DNA from: Chloroflexota bacterium
Lineage (GTDB): Bacteria; Chloroflexota; Anaerolineae; Anaerolineales; Anaerolineaceae
Assembly (NCBI GenBank): GCA_021848775.1
Contig: JAJZTR010000007.1
Coordinates: 1 to 32,433 of the forward strand
Reading direction: 5' to 3'
Length of the DNA stretch: 32,433 nucleotides
Shown: positions 19,076 through 28,493 of the stretch, piece by piece
Position numbering within the stretch: position 1 is the first letter of the stretch
Layout of the letters: the number at the start of each line of letters is the position of its first letter
The notes under the pieces: generated by a model
Told to the model about the DNA's origin: nothing
The model's input: only the letters and a program-made list of their open reading frames with translations
The model's database searches: none
Program-made: the position numbers and the translations under genes

Positions 19076-20443
19076 ATGATTGAAATCGATAACAAGCGCA
19101 GTTTATTCCGCAGAGGACGGACGAACTCCAACCCGTACCGTATTCTGTTGCTCCTTTTCCTGATTATCGGTGCTTTCTATTTTTGGCTGGGGTATGAACG
19201 AGAGGAAATTGTGTCACCGTTTGCGCCAACCCCCACCGCGACCCGTTTGCCGAGTTCATTTGTCTTGGAAGCTGAAACCCAGTTCAAGGCCGGCAACCTG
19301 AATGCCGCAATCGTGGCTTATAAAGAGGCAGCCGCGTTGGAACCCAACAATGCCGAGCTAATTGCCGAGCTGGCTCGTATTCAAACCTATTATTCTGGCC
19401 TATCCAATACCGACGCTGTAGCCAAAGAGCGCCTCAATGCGGCAAAAATAAGTATCGACAAGGCAACCGAAATTGATCCCAAGAGTTCATTTGTCCAAGC
19501 CATTCGGGCATTCGTCTACAACTGGAACGCCAATCCGACACATGCCGGGGAAAATGCCGGGTCTTACATGGCTCAGGCGGAACAGGCTGCCATGACGGCT
19601 TTACAGCTGGACAGCCAAAACGCGCTGGCGTTGGCGTATTACGCAGAGATCTTGATCGACAACCTTAAGTATGAGCAGGCTTTCCAGAATATCCGTCAGG
19701 CGTTGGAACGTGACTCCACGCTAATGGATGTTCACCGTGTTGCCGGGTATGTTCGGGAATCGAGTGGAGATTATGAGGGGGCTATCGAGGAATATAAGAA
19801 AGCAGTAGAAATCGCGCCGAACTTCACCCCGCTTTATATCCAAATTGGAACCAATTACCGGACACTCGGGCTGCGCTCGACCAATGACATTCGGCAAAAA
19901 CAAATGTATGAAGAAGCCTTGCGCTATTATGAGATGGCGGTAAACATCAATAAGCGTATTGGCGTGGAAGATCCAATTCCCTATCTGGCTATTTCCCGCA
20001 CCTATTCTCAAATGGGTGAATTCTTCGTAGCTGCATTAAATGTGCGAACGGCGCTCGACATGCGGCCAGGAGATCCGGATATTTATGGACAATTAGGCCT
20101 GGTCTATTTCCGCTCGCGCAATTATGAGAGCGCCATACCGGCTTTGAAGTGCTCGGTGTATGGCTGCACTGCTGCAGAAAGCTGCGAGGTGCGCCGCTGC
20201 AACGAGGAAGTGGATCCGCCGATTGAAATTACCGGCCTGCCGTTAACCGATGGGTCAGTCATTTACTACTATACTTACGGTTCTGTTTTGGCAGGGATGC
20301 ACCGGACAGGTCTGGATTATTGCGAAAGGTCTGCCGAAGTGCTGGCCGATGTGCGCGCTGCCTTTGGCAACGACAATGAAATCATGGCCATCATCATACC
20401 CAGCGAAGAGATCTGCAAATCATTTAATATCTCCGGCCAATAA
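19076..20443 (+). CDS. Membrane-anchored tetratricopeptide repeat protein, tandem paralogue
   Basis: Same architecture (NPYRILLLLFLIIGAFYFWLG, FAPTPTATRLP, TPRs), 12 nt downstream of the first; carries a C-terminal Cys-rich insertion. Confidence 0.9.
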   Translation: MIEIDNKRSLFRRGRTNSNPYRILLLLFLIIGAFYFWLGYEREEIVSPFAPTPTATRLPSSFVLEAETQFKAGNLNAAIVAYKEAAALEPNNAELIAELARIQTYYSGLSNTDAVAKERLNAAKISIDKATEIDPKSSFVQAIRAFVYNWNANPTHAGENAGSYMAQAEQAAMTALQLDSQNALALAYYAEILIDNLKYEQAFQNIRQALERDSTLMDVHRVAGYVRESSGDYEGAIEEYKKAVEIAPNFTPLYIQIGTNYRTLGLRSTNDIRQKQMYEEALRYYEMAVNINKRIGVEDPIPYLAISRTYSQMGEFFVAALNVRTALDMRPGDPDIYGQLGLVYFRSRNYESAIPALKCSVYGCTAAESCEVRRCNEEVDPPIEITGLPLTDGSVIYYYTYGSVLAGMHRTGLDYCERSAEVLADVRAAFGNDNEIMAIIIPSEEICKSFNISGQ

Positions 20444-20477
20444 ATATCAGAATTTCATAAGAAGATTTAGAACCCCC

Positions 20478-20506
20478 TTGACGCCGCCAATAATCACGAT
20501 TATTAT
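20478..20506 (+). promoter_or_regulatory. sigma70 promoter of groESL
   Basis: TTGACG (20478-20483) - 17 nt - TATTAT (20501-20506). Confidence 0.85.
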
Positions 20507-20515
20507 TTGTCAGTA

Positions 20516-20542
20516 TTAGCACTCTATACCATAGAGTGCTAA
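20516..20542 (+). promoter_or_regulatory. CIRCE operator (HrcA binding site)
   Basis: TTAGCACTC-tataccata-GAGTGCTAA, a perfect match to the CIRCE consensus with 9-nt spacer, just downstream of the groES promoter. Confidence 0.98.
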
Positions 20543-20584
20543 ATATACAAGTCAATAAAACCAAATCCAAATTGGGAGGTTTCG

Positions 20585-20878
20585 ATGTCAGTTAATCTAA
20601 AACCGTTAGGAAGTCGTGTTGTGGTTGAACCTCTGGAGCAGGAAGAGGTCACCTCTGGTGGCATCGTTCTGCCAGAAACCGCAAAAGAAAAACCCCAGAA
20701 AGGGGTAGTACTGTCAGTTGGACCTGGCGACCGGGATGACGAAGGTAAACGCATCGCAATGGATGTCAAAGTGGGAGACACAGTGTTGTATGCCAAATAT
20801 GGCGGCACTGAAATCAAAATTGACGGCAAGAAACTGTTGATCCTGCGCGAGAGCGATCTGCTCGCGATTGTTGAGTAA
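20585..20878 (+). CDS. groES: Co-chaperonin GroES
   Basis: [44 protein letters not shown]..., [35 protein letters not shown]. Confidence 0.98.
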   Translation: MSVNLKPLGSRVVVEPLEQEEVTSGGIVLPETAKEKPQKGVVLSVGPGDRDDEGKRIAMDVKVGDTVLYAKYGGTEIKIDGKKLLILRESDLLAIVE

Positions 20879-20921
20879 GCGTAATAAATTTAATTCGATT
20901 TAATAATTAAGGAGACATTCT

Positions 20922-22553
20922 ATGGCAGCCAAGCAATTGGTATTTTCAGAAGATGCGCGCCGCCGCTTGAAGGACGGAATTGATGTCGTTGCCAACGCAG
21001 TGGCAACCACCCTCGGTCCCAAAGGACGCAACGTTGCTCTTGACCGCAAGTTCGGTTCCCCCACCATTACGCACGACGGTGTGACCGTGGCCAAAGAAAT
21101 CGAATTGGAAGACCCATTCGAGAATATGGGTGCCCAATTATTGAAGGAAGCAGCCACCAAAACCAATGATATCGCCGGTGACGGTACCACAACCTCGACT
21201 GTTTTAGCCCACGCTATTGTTACCGAAGGTTTGAAAAATCTGGCAGCTGGTTCCAACCCGATGCTGCTTAAACGCGGTATCGAAGCGGCCTCCAAGGCAG
21301 TCGCCGACGCCATCCGTGCACAGGCCATCGATATCACCACCAAGGAAGAAATCGGAAATGTTGCCTCCATTTCAGCTCAGGACCGCACCATTGGCGAACT
21401 GATCGCCGAGGTCATGGACAAAGTTGGAAAAGACGGCGTCATCACAGTTGAAGAATCCAAAGGCCTCGAGTTCGAAACTGAATATGTTGAAGGTATGCAG
21501 TTTGACCGCGGCTATATTTCAGCTTACTTTATCACCGACGCCGAACATATGGAATCGGTTATCGCTGAGCCCTATATTCTGATTTACGACAAGAAGATCT
21601 CGGCTGCTCAAGATATCGTTCCCGTTCTGGAAAAGATGGTACAGGTTGGCAAGCGCGACCTGGTTATTATCGCCGAGGATATCGACGGCGAAGCACTGGC
21701 CACGCTGGTTCTTAACAAACTGCGCGGTATGCTAAACGTGCTGGCTGTCAAAGCTCCCGGCTTTGGTGACCGCCGAAAAGCGATGCTGCAGGATATTGCA
21801 ACCCTGACCGGCGCCAGTGTCATCTCTGAGGAGACTGGACGCAAGCTGGAAACCACAACCCTGACTGACCTCGGTCGGGCTGAAAAAGTTGTTGCCGACA
21901 AAGACAACACCACGATTGTTGGCGGTAAAGGCGTCGATACTGAAATTCGCGGCCGTATCGAGCAGATTCGCGTTGAAATTGACAAGACCACCAGCGATTA
22001 CGACCGTGAAAAGCTCCAGGAACGCCTGGCCAAACTTTCAGGCGGCGTCGCCATCATCCGTGTTGGCGCTGCTACTGAGACCGAACTGAAAGAAAAGAAA
22101 CACCGCGTCGAAGATGCCCTCTCCGCAACCCGCGCGGCTGTTGAAGAAGGTATCGTCCCCGGTGGTGGTGTTGCGCTGATCAACGCCATGTCAGCGCTGG
22201 ATGATGTCAAACTCGACAACGAAGACGAGCAAATCGGTGTCAACATCGTTCGCAAATCGTTGGTCGTTCCGATGCGTAAGATCGTCGAGAACGCTGGCAA
22301 AGAAGGCTCAGTTGTGATCGAGAATGTGCGCCAGGCTCAACTGAAATCTGGCGATACCAATATTGGTTACGACGTTCTTCGCGACGAATACATCAACATG
22401 GTCAAGGGCGGCGTCATTGATCCCGCAAAAGTTACCCGCGGTGCGCTTGAAAACGCAGCTTCGATCGCGGCGATGATCCTGACTACAGAAGCTCTAATCA
22501 CCGACGTGCCGGAGAAGGACAAACCTGCTCCTCCGCCGATGCCTGAGTATTAA
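20922..22553 (+). CDS. groEL: Chaperonin GroEL
   Basis: [66 protein letters not shown], full-length GroEL. Confidence 0.99.
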   Translation: MAAKQLVFSEDARRRLKDGIDVVANAVATTLGPKGRNVALDRKFGSPTITHDGVTVAKEIELEDPFENMGAQLLKEAATKTNDIAGDGTTTSTVLAHAIVTEGLKNLAAGSNPMLLKRGIEAASKAVADAIRAQAIDITTKEEIGNVASISAQDRTIGELIAEVMDKVGKDGVITVEESKGLEFETEYVEGMQFDRGYISAYFITDAEHMESVIAEPYILIYDKKISAAQDIVPVLEKMVQVGKRDLVIIAEDIDGEALATLVLNKLRGMLNVLAVKAPGFGDRRKAMLQDIATLTGASVISEETGRKLETTTLTDLGRAEKVVADKDNTTIVGGKGVDTEIRGRIEQIRVEIDKTTSDYDREKLQERLAKLSGGVAIIRVGAATETELKEKKHRVEDALSATRAAVEEGIVPGGGVALINAMSALDDVKLDNEDEQIGVNIVRKSLVVPMRKIVENAGKEGSVVIENVRQAQLKSGDTNIGYDVLRDEYINMVKGGVIDPAKVTRGALENAASIAAMILTTEALITDVPEKDKPAPPPMPEY

Positions 22554-22570
22554 ACTCAATCGTTAGTCTG

Positions 22571-22602
22571 ACAGGCTGTGGAAAACCTCCACAGCCTGTT
22601 TT
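22571..22602 (+). terminator. Intrinsic terminator after groEL
   Basis: ACAGGCTGTGGA-aaacc-TCCACAGCCTGT followed by TTT. Confidence 0.9.
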
Positions 22603-22619
22603 GCATTATAATCATCCCC

Positions 22620-23540
22620 ATGTTTATGCTTGGATTAAAAAGAATAGTCGTTGCTGCCTTTTTGGTTTTATTGCTATTGGCAGGCTGCAAGTCAGTCGAG
22701 CCAACGGGCAGGGTGGTGACGCCTGCCGAAAGCTCGGCTCTCCCTTCTGAGCAACCTCAGGCGACACCCACCATAACACCCACCCCAGTACCTCTGGCAA
22801 TAATGGTCAACGGGGAAGGTGTGCCGCTGGTTGAATACCAGGCACAGTTGGCACAGCTTGAGGCAGCGGATGAGAAAACCGGCACAACCCGGACACCTGA
22901 AGAACGACAGCAGGTCGTATTGGACGAGCTCATCAATCAAACCCTGATGGCGCAGGTAGCCCGGGAAGGCGGGTTTGAATTGGATGAAGCGGGGCTGACT
23001 GAACGCATGGATGCTTTTGCCGCGCAATCAGGTGGACAGCCAGCTCTGGATGAATGGATTACTGCCAACGGCTACACCGAAGAAATTTTCCGCTCTGCGC
23101 TCCGACGGTCCGTTGCCAGTGCCTGGCAGAGAGATGTGGTGATCAACACCATTCCCGACTCTGCAGAGCAGGTTCGCGCTCAACAAATCCTGGTGCGCAC
23201 CGCTGAAACTGCTGAACAGCTGCACAGCCAGCTTGAGGGTGGTGCAGATTTTGCAACCCTCGCAGTGCAATATGATCCTATTACCGGCGGCATGTTAGGC
23301 TGGTTCCCGCGAGGGTATTTGACCCAACCCGCGGTGGAAGAGGCGGCTTTTGCCCTGAAGGCCGGTGAATTTAGTCCTGTTATTGAAACGGATTTTGGAT
23401 ACCACATCGTGTATATCCTGGAACGCGAGAACGATAAAATATTATCAGTGGATGCCAGGATAACCCTGCAGCACAAAGTGCTCTCAGCCTGGTTGGAATC
23501 CCTGCGAGAGTCAAGCACAATAGAAATCCTGCTACCTTAA
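22620..23540 (+). CDS. Peptidyl-prolyl isomerase (parvulin/SurA-like) lipoprotein
   Basis: Lipobox LLLLLAGC; SurA-N-like ELINQTLMAQVAREGGFELDEAGL; parvulin VRAQQILVRTAETAEQLHSQLEGGADFATLAVQYDP...GGMLGWFPRGYLTQPAVEEAAFALKAGEFSPVIETDFGYHIVYI. Listed start 22578 lies inside the groEL terminator; ATG 22620 preferred. Confidence 0.92.
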   Translation: MFMLGLKRIVVAAFLVLLLLAGCKSVEPTGRVVTPAESSALPSEQPQATPTITPTPVPLAIMVNGEGVPLVEYQAQLAQLEAADEKTGTTRTPEERQQVVLDELINQTLMAQVAREGGFELDEAGLTERMDAFAAQSGGQPALDEWITANGYTEEIFRSALRRSVASAWQRDVVINTIPDSAEQVRAQQILVRTAETAEQLHSQLEGGADFATLAVQYDPITGGMLGWFPRGYLTQPAVEEAAFALKAGEFSPVIETDFGYHIVYILERENDKILSVDARITLQHKVLSAWLESLRESSTIEILLP

Positions 23541-23554
23541 CGGATATAAGATTA

Positions 23555-24334
23555 ATGTTCTCCAAAAAGATCGATGAGCTGGAATATCCGGAACATGAAC
23601 CGCTGAAGTTGGAAAAGCTGTGGAATGGATTAACGCTGCTTGCTCTGTTGGCGACCCTGGCAGCGGTGATTGTTATACTGGTTATTTTCAACGACCCGAA
23701 ATCAACGGTCAATCCATTCCCACCCCCTGCCTTGCCGGCAGAAATAGTGCTGCCAACCTCTACTGCCACACAGCCTCCGACGCTTACGTCAACCCTCCCG
23801 CCCACTTCAACGCCGACGACACAAATATCACCTGCGGTCGAAGAAATTCCGACCACAAATCCAACACCTACGGTCGAGGTTATGGTGGTTCCTGCCACTC
23901 CGTCAGCGGTTCAGCCTTTGCAGCCAAAACCCGAAGAAACCCGGCCCAATCATTTCGCGTTTGAATTGCAGACCCCGCCGCAAGCTTTGTCAGCAAATTT
24001 GTATGATCCCAACCGGGACTGTTCGTGGATGGGAGTCGCCGGCAGGGTGTTCGATCGGGATAGCCGGCCGGTTAAGGGTATAAGGGTGGCTTTGACAGGT
24101 TATCTGGGTTTCAATAAAGTGGACTTACTCAGCTTATCCGGGACGGCATTGATATATGGTCCCTCTGGATACGAATTTACCCTGTCGAACACCTCCGTTG
24201 CATCAACAAAGCGGTTATCAATCCAATTGTTTGACCAATCCGATCTACCGCTATCTCCCAAAGTGGAGTTCAACACCTACGCCGAATGTGAAACCAACCT
24301 GATCTTGATAGATTTCAAGCAGGTGGATGATTAA
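23555..24334 (+). CDS. Hypothetical membrane-anchored protein with Thr/Pro-rich linker and C-terminal beta (carboxypeptidase-regulatory-like) domain
   Basis: TM LLALLATLAAVIVILVIF, low-complexity TP-rich linker, C-terminal RDCSWMGVAGRVFDRDSRPVKGIRVALTGYLG. Confidence 0.72.
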   Translation: MFSKKIDELEYPEHEPLKLEKLWNGLTLLALLATLAAVIVILVIFNDPKSTVNPFPPPALPAEIVLPTSTATQPPTLTSTLPPTSTPTTQISPAVEEIPTTNPTPTVEVMVVPATPSAVQPLQPKPEETRPNHFAFELQTPPQALSANLYDPNRDCSWMGVAGRVFDRDSRPVKGIRVALTGYLGFNKVDLLSLSGTALIYGPSGYEFTLSNTSVASTKRLSIQLFDQSDLPLSPKVEFNTYAECETNLILIDFKQVDD

Positions 24335-24421
24335 GGCTGAAACAGCGGCTTAAGCTATCAAGTGGCAAGTGCCAGGTGCCACCTGTCAAGATTTGCGTTT
24401 CAGGTTTCTATTGGAAGAGAA

Positions 24422-25651
24422 TTATCGATAACTGCTGCGCGGGTGGAGATCGATCCATTCATCACCAGCGAACAATCCATGCAGCGGCTCGGCTGGCAAT
24501 GCCATGACCCGGCTGTTGGAAAAGAATTCAAAATCGAAGTCGGTAGGGTCGCCTGCCGCTTTCCCCTGTATTGGCATCAGACGGGCAGTTAAGGGTTTAT
24601 CCAACCGCTGAGACATTACCGCTACGTCGAACAGTAAGGCTGACAACTGCGCCGGGGTGGCGTCTCCGGGTAAAGGAATAGTATCTAAACCGGTGCCGCA
24701 GACCGCTGAAACCATCAATAAATCCTTGACGGTCAGGCTGCCATCCGCTGCCCGCGCTGAAAGGGTCACATCCTCCAATACTGGCAGCATCAAACCGTTG
24801 AACCCCGCACGCGGCCAATTCCCCCGGTCGAGCGTGTCTGCCAGAAATGCTGAGGCAGCCAGGGTGCCGGACAATCCAAGCCGGGATAACCCAAGGGCTT
24901 CCAGTGCGGCACCGCTCGAACATTCCATGGAGGGGTATGGGGCGGGGGAGAAGTCGATGCCGAGAAATCGAATACCATACCGGTCACAGGCGCCGGAAAG
25001 GGCATTTTGCATTTCGTGTGACACGCCTTCCAACCTCCCAAGCAGTTCCTGCCGGGCATTTGCAAGCGTCTCGGCTTGCGAGAAGACATCGAGCACCACA
25101 TCGGCGCACTCGACGGCCAGGGCCACTGTGGGAGAAGTACCCGGGGTATGGTATGCCGATGGCAGGAATGGGGATCCAGCCGGGACATTCCCCAGAGCAG
25201 CAAAGCGTAGATTGGTAAAACCATCGGGAGTGATGGTCGCTGCTTTCGATACGATCTCTCCGCAGGCTTTTACAGCATTCAAAGAAACTTTTCCATGATC
25301 CCCGGTCATGCTGCCCGTTACAAAAACAGACCTGGTTGCAGCCAGAATCGCAGGAATAGGGGCGAAAGACGTTGGGGTTTCAGGCAGAGCGGTGCCCAGT
25401 GAAAGATAGGAAAAACCGGATTCATTGGCCTGTCGTTCGAAATCGAAAGCCAGGCTTGCCATGTCGGCTTCCTGTAAACTTGGTGCCCAGGCAGGAAATG
25501 GTGAAGTCGCCAGGCGCAATGATTGGACTGCCAGACCTTGTTTCTTGCAGGCTGCCTCAGCCTCCTGGGCAAACAATGCCAGACGATCCAAAGTTGGATC
25601 TGGCGGGTTGAGCGCAGGGTCGTAGAAGGTGGTTATTGAGCGGATTTTCAT
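24422..25651 (-). CDS. DUF711 family (UPF0210-like) protein
   Basis: MKIRSITTFYDP..., FSQAETLANARQELLGRLEGVSHEMQNALSGACDRYGIRFLGIDFSPAPYPS, VCGTGLDTIPLPGDATPAQLSALLFDVAVMSQRLDKPLTARLMPIQGKAAGDPTDFDFEFFSNSRVM. Confidence 0.86.
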   Translation of the reverse strand: MKIRSITTFYDPALNPPDPTLDRLALFAQEAEAACKKQGLAVQSLRLATSPFPAWAPSLQEADMASLAFDFERQANESGFSYLSLGTALPETPTSFAPIPAILAATRSVFVTGSMTGDHGKVSLNAVKACGEIVSKAATITPDGFTNLRFAALGNVPAGSPFLPSAYHTPGTSPTVALAVECADVVLDVFSQAETLANARQELLGRLEGVSHEMQNALSGACDRYGIRFLGIDFSPAPYPSMECSSGAALEALGLSRLGLSGTLAASAFLADTLDRGNWPRAGFNGLMLPVLEDVTLSARAADGSLTVKDLLMVSAVCGTGLDTIPLPGDATPAQLSALLFDVAVMSQRLDKPLTARLMPIQGKAAGDPTDFDFEFFSNSRVMALPAEPLHGLFAGDEWIDLHPRSSYR

Positions 25652-26433
25652 GCATTCCTCTGACGGACAGTTTCATACAGCAGAATCGAGGCCGCGATAG
25701 CAGCGTTGAGCGATTCGGCTTTACCGGGCATCGGGATGTGCACCAACCCGTCTGCGGCATCCAACGCCGCCTGCTGCGGGCCGTCAGCTTCAGAACCGAT
25801 AACCAGGGCAAGCGGCTGGCGCAAATTCGTTCGCCAGCAAGGGCTGCCGCCGGATGAATCAGCCACCAGTATGGCAGCGGGCGGGGTGCGGTCGTGTTTG
25901 CAAGCGCTGATAATTTCCGGCCAATCGAGTGTCAGAATTGGAATGTGCAGGTGGGCACCCATGCCAGCCCGAACCACTTTCGGCCCAAAAATATCGGTGC
26001 TGGCCGGAGTGAGAACGAATACCTGAACACCCGACGCCGCGGCACTGCGCAGGATCGTGCCCATGTTGCCTGGATCGCGGATACGGTCGAGAATCAACAT
26101 CAGATCCCAGGCAGGCGGTAAAACTGCGGGGGGTTGTGGCAGCACCGCTAAAATACCCTGAGATGTTTCGGTGTCGGAAAGGGACTGCAGGATGGTCGCT
26201 TCCACCTCCTCGACCTGGGTGCCGGCAGCAGCGAAATTTTCCAGCATGTCCCTCCCTCGTGGTGACAAATCGCTGCTGAAAAGTACAAGCTCCGGTTTTA
26301 CCCCCGCTTTCACAGCTTCCTCGACCAGACGTACCCCTTCGATGATATAAACTTTTTCGCGCGCGCGGTCCTGTCGAGCAGCCAGCAAGGCGCGGATTCG
26401 CTTGATTTTGGGATTCTGGCCGGAGGTGATCAT
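25648..26433 (-). CDS. TrmH/SpoU family RNA methyltransferase
   Basis: NPKIKRIRALLAARQDRAREKVYIIEGVRLVEEA, LILDRIRDPGNMGTILRSAAASGVQVFVL, LALVIGSEADGPQQAALDAADGLVHIPMPGKAESLNAAIAASILLYE. Confidence 0.95.
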   Translation of the reverse strand: MITSGQNPKIKRIRALLAARQDRAREKVYIIEGVRLVEEAVKAGVKPELVLFSSDLSPRGRDMLENFAAAGTQVEEVEATILQSLSDTETSQGILAVLPQPPAVLPPAWDLMLILDRIRDPGNMGTILRSAAASGVQVFVLTPASTDIFGPKVVRAGMGAHLHIPILTLDWPEIISACKHDRTPPAAILVADSSGGSPCWRTNLRQPLALVIGSEADGPQQAALDAADGLVHIPMPGKAESLNAAIAASILLYETVRQRNA

Positions 26434-26464
26434 AGAATTTAGTATAGCCTGATATTTAAAAAAT

Positions 26465-26495
26465 ACACGGGATGGTGTGTTTCGCCATCCCGTGT
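26465..26495 (-). terminator. Intrinsic terminator downstream of rplT
   Basis: Minus strand ACACGGGATGG-cgaaacaca-CCATCCCGTGT followed by ATTTTTT. Confidence 0.92.
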
Positions 26496-26529
26496 GAATT
26501 CGCTTTGCAGAACCGCAGGTTTAGGGCAA

Positions 26530-26877
26530 TCAGGCAGTTTGAGCCTGGGTGACAATGGCAGTGAAGGCTTGTGGGTCGCGGACCGCAATATCAGCCAGCA
26601 TCTTGCGATTGAGGTCGATATTGGATTTGCGCAGGAAAAACATCAACCGTGAGTAAGTGATTCCATTAGCGCGGGCCGCGGCGTTGATGCGGGCGATCCA
26701 CAATTTGCGCAGGTCGCGCTTGCGGGTACGCCGGTCGCGGAACGAGTACCACAGAGACTTCAGCATGGCTTCATTTGCCCGGCGGAAAAGCAGGTGCTTT
26801 GAGCCTCGCTGACCTTTGGTTAATTTCAAAACCTTTTTATGACGTAGATGGCCTCTTGGGCCGCCTTTTACACGCAT
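26530..26877 (-). CDS. rplT: 50S ribosomal protein L20
   Basis: MRVKGGPRGHLRHKKVLKLTKGQRGSKHLLFRRANEAMLKSLWYSFRDRRTRKRDLRKLWIARINAAAR. Confidence 0.98.
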   Translation of the reverse strand: MRVKGGPRGHLRHKKVLKLTKGQRGSKHLLFRRANEAMLKSLWYSFRDRRTRKRDLRKLWIARINAAARANGITYSRLMFFLRKSNIDLNRKMLADIAVRDPQAFTAIVTQAQTA

Positions 26878-26960
26878 TTTTACTCCTTTGCGAACCCCTG
26901 GGCGCCGGTGAGATCACCTGTTGCGAACACCCAACAGCCGCACAAAAAAAGAAAAGTGAT

Positions 26961-27197
26961 TTAGCCCTTTTTCTTGAGGAAGGGAGCCAGACGATGAACA
27001 CGCTTGATGATATTTTCCCCTTCGACGGGGATCATCTCGCTTAGTAATGCCTTGGTGCGCTTGGAGGTGCGGCGGCGCAAATGGCTTTTACCGCCCTTGG
27101 TGCGAACCAAGATGCCGGACCCGGTTACGCGGAACCTTTTTGAGGTTGCTTTATGGGTCTTCAGCTTTAATTTTGCATCTTTGAACTTGCGAGGCAC
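26961..27197 (-). CDS. rpmI: 50S ribosomal protein L35
   Basis: KLKTHKATSKRFRVTGSGILVRTKGGKSHLRRRTSKRTKALL. Confidence 0.96.
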   Translation of the reverse strand: MPRKFKDAKLKLKTHKATSKRFRVTGSGILVRTKGGKSHLRRRTSKRTKALLSEMIPVEGENIIKRVHRLAPFLKKKG

Positions 27198-27310
27198 AGC
27201 GATACTCCTCTCGATAATAATAAAAAGCGGTCTGCTTGCGCGACCGCCAATTATAACAGAATTTTCAGGAATTGGATTAAATCCTTAATTCCAGATTGAA
27301 TAAAGGGGGT

Positions 27311-27874
27311 TTATTCAGCAGTTTCTTTTTGTGGTTCTTCGGCTGCTGGTTTCTTTTTAGGCGGGCGCATCGGATTCAAGACCATGGTCATGGTGCGACC
27401 TTCGATAATAGGGGCTTGCTCGATAGTAGCAATGTCCACCAGTTCCTGAGCGATCTCCCGCAGGTCTTCCAGCGCCAGTTCAGGATAGTCGATTTCCCGC
27501 CCGCGAAACCGGATCGTCACGCGGACTTTCATGCCTTCCAACAGCCAGCGGCGGGCGTCTCGGGTTTTAAAGCCGCGATGGTGCTCGTTGGTTTTGGGAC
27601 GCAGGCGGATTTCTTTTATCTCAATTTTCGTTTGAGCTTTCCGCGCTTCCCGATCTTTTTTGGTGCGTTCATACAGGAATTTGCCAAAATCCATGACCCG
27701 GCAGACAGGCGGGTCAGCATTGCCGGACACTTCAACGAGGTCTAAATCAGCTTCTCTCGCGATCCGGAGAGCGGTTTCGATTGGGATCACCCCCAGGTTT
27801 TCCCCATTCGGCCCAATAGCGCGTACCTCTGGTGCACGGATCGCTTCATTTACCCGATATGTTGTGGTACTAAT
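27311..27874 (-). CDS. infC: Translation initiation factor IF-3, starting at a non-canonical ATT codon
   Basis: In-frame upstream extension reads [52 protein letters not shown]; the extension contains the conserved IF3 N-terminus ([16 protein letters not shown].LG). AAGGAG SD upstream of ATT 27874. The listed start at 27790 is an internal GTG. Confidence 0.93.
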   Translation of the reverse strand: [187 protein letters not shown]

Positions 27875-27946
27875 GGGCTTACTCCTTTCTCTTAATAAAA
27901 AACATGAATATTATCATCCATCAGGGGTGATGGATTACCATGCATG

Positions 27947-27976
27947 ATCTTACCATATCTGACGGAGAATCGTCAA
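27947..27976 (-). promoter_or_regulatory. Candidate promoter of infC-rpmI-rplT
   Basis: Minus strand TTGACG-N18-TAAGAT with extended TGG before the -10. Confidence 0.7.
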
Positions 27977-28055
27977 CAAAAATTTTCCGTCAGACCGACC
28001 TTCTTTATAATTAACCCGACTCCGCAACCGATAGCCCCTTTTGACGGATAGATTG

Positions 28056-28493
28056 TTAGAAATCGAACCAGATGGTAACCGGCCCATCATTGACAATTTC
28101 CACTTCCATGTGCGCTCCAAACTCGCCCTGCTGTACGGGAATGCCATAACCGGCTAATTGAGCTGCGAATCGATCCACGAGGGGGCTGGCTGTTTCCGGC
28201 GGGGCGGCGTAAACGAAGGAAGGCCGGTTGCCGCGGCTGGAATCGGCATAAAGCGTGAACTGTGAGACCACCAGCGCCTGTCCCTCCACGTCCAGTATCG
28301 AAAGGTTCATCCTCCCCTGGTCGTCTTCGAACACCCGCAGCACGGCAATTTTTTTTGCCAGTGCTGCTGAAATCTCTTCGGTGTCCTGTGGGCCAACCCC
28401 GAGCAGGATGACATAACCGTGACCGATGGCAGCAATACTCTTCCCCGCGATGGTCACACCGCCGCGCTTTACCCGTTGAACTACAGCCCGCAT
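28056..28493 (-). CDS. dtd: D-aminoacyl-tRNA deacylase
   Basis: [76 protein letters not shown]. Confidence 0.97.
   Translation of the reverse strand: MRAVVQRVKRGGVTIAGKSIAAIGHGYVILLGVGPQDTEEISAALAKKIAVLRVFEDDQGRMNLSILDVEGQALVVSQFTLYADSSRGNRPSFVYAAPPETASPLVDRFAAQLAGYGIPVQQGEFGAHMEVEIVNDGPVTIWFDF

Noticed and set aside
24657-25298. 213-aa plus-strand ORF
   Set aside because: Antisense to the DUF711 gene with low-quality composition; no recognised motif.
27958-27994. Inverted repeat as dtd terminator
   Set aside because: 19-nt loop and no following T-run on the minus strand; overlaps the infC promoter instead.
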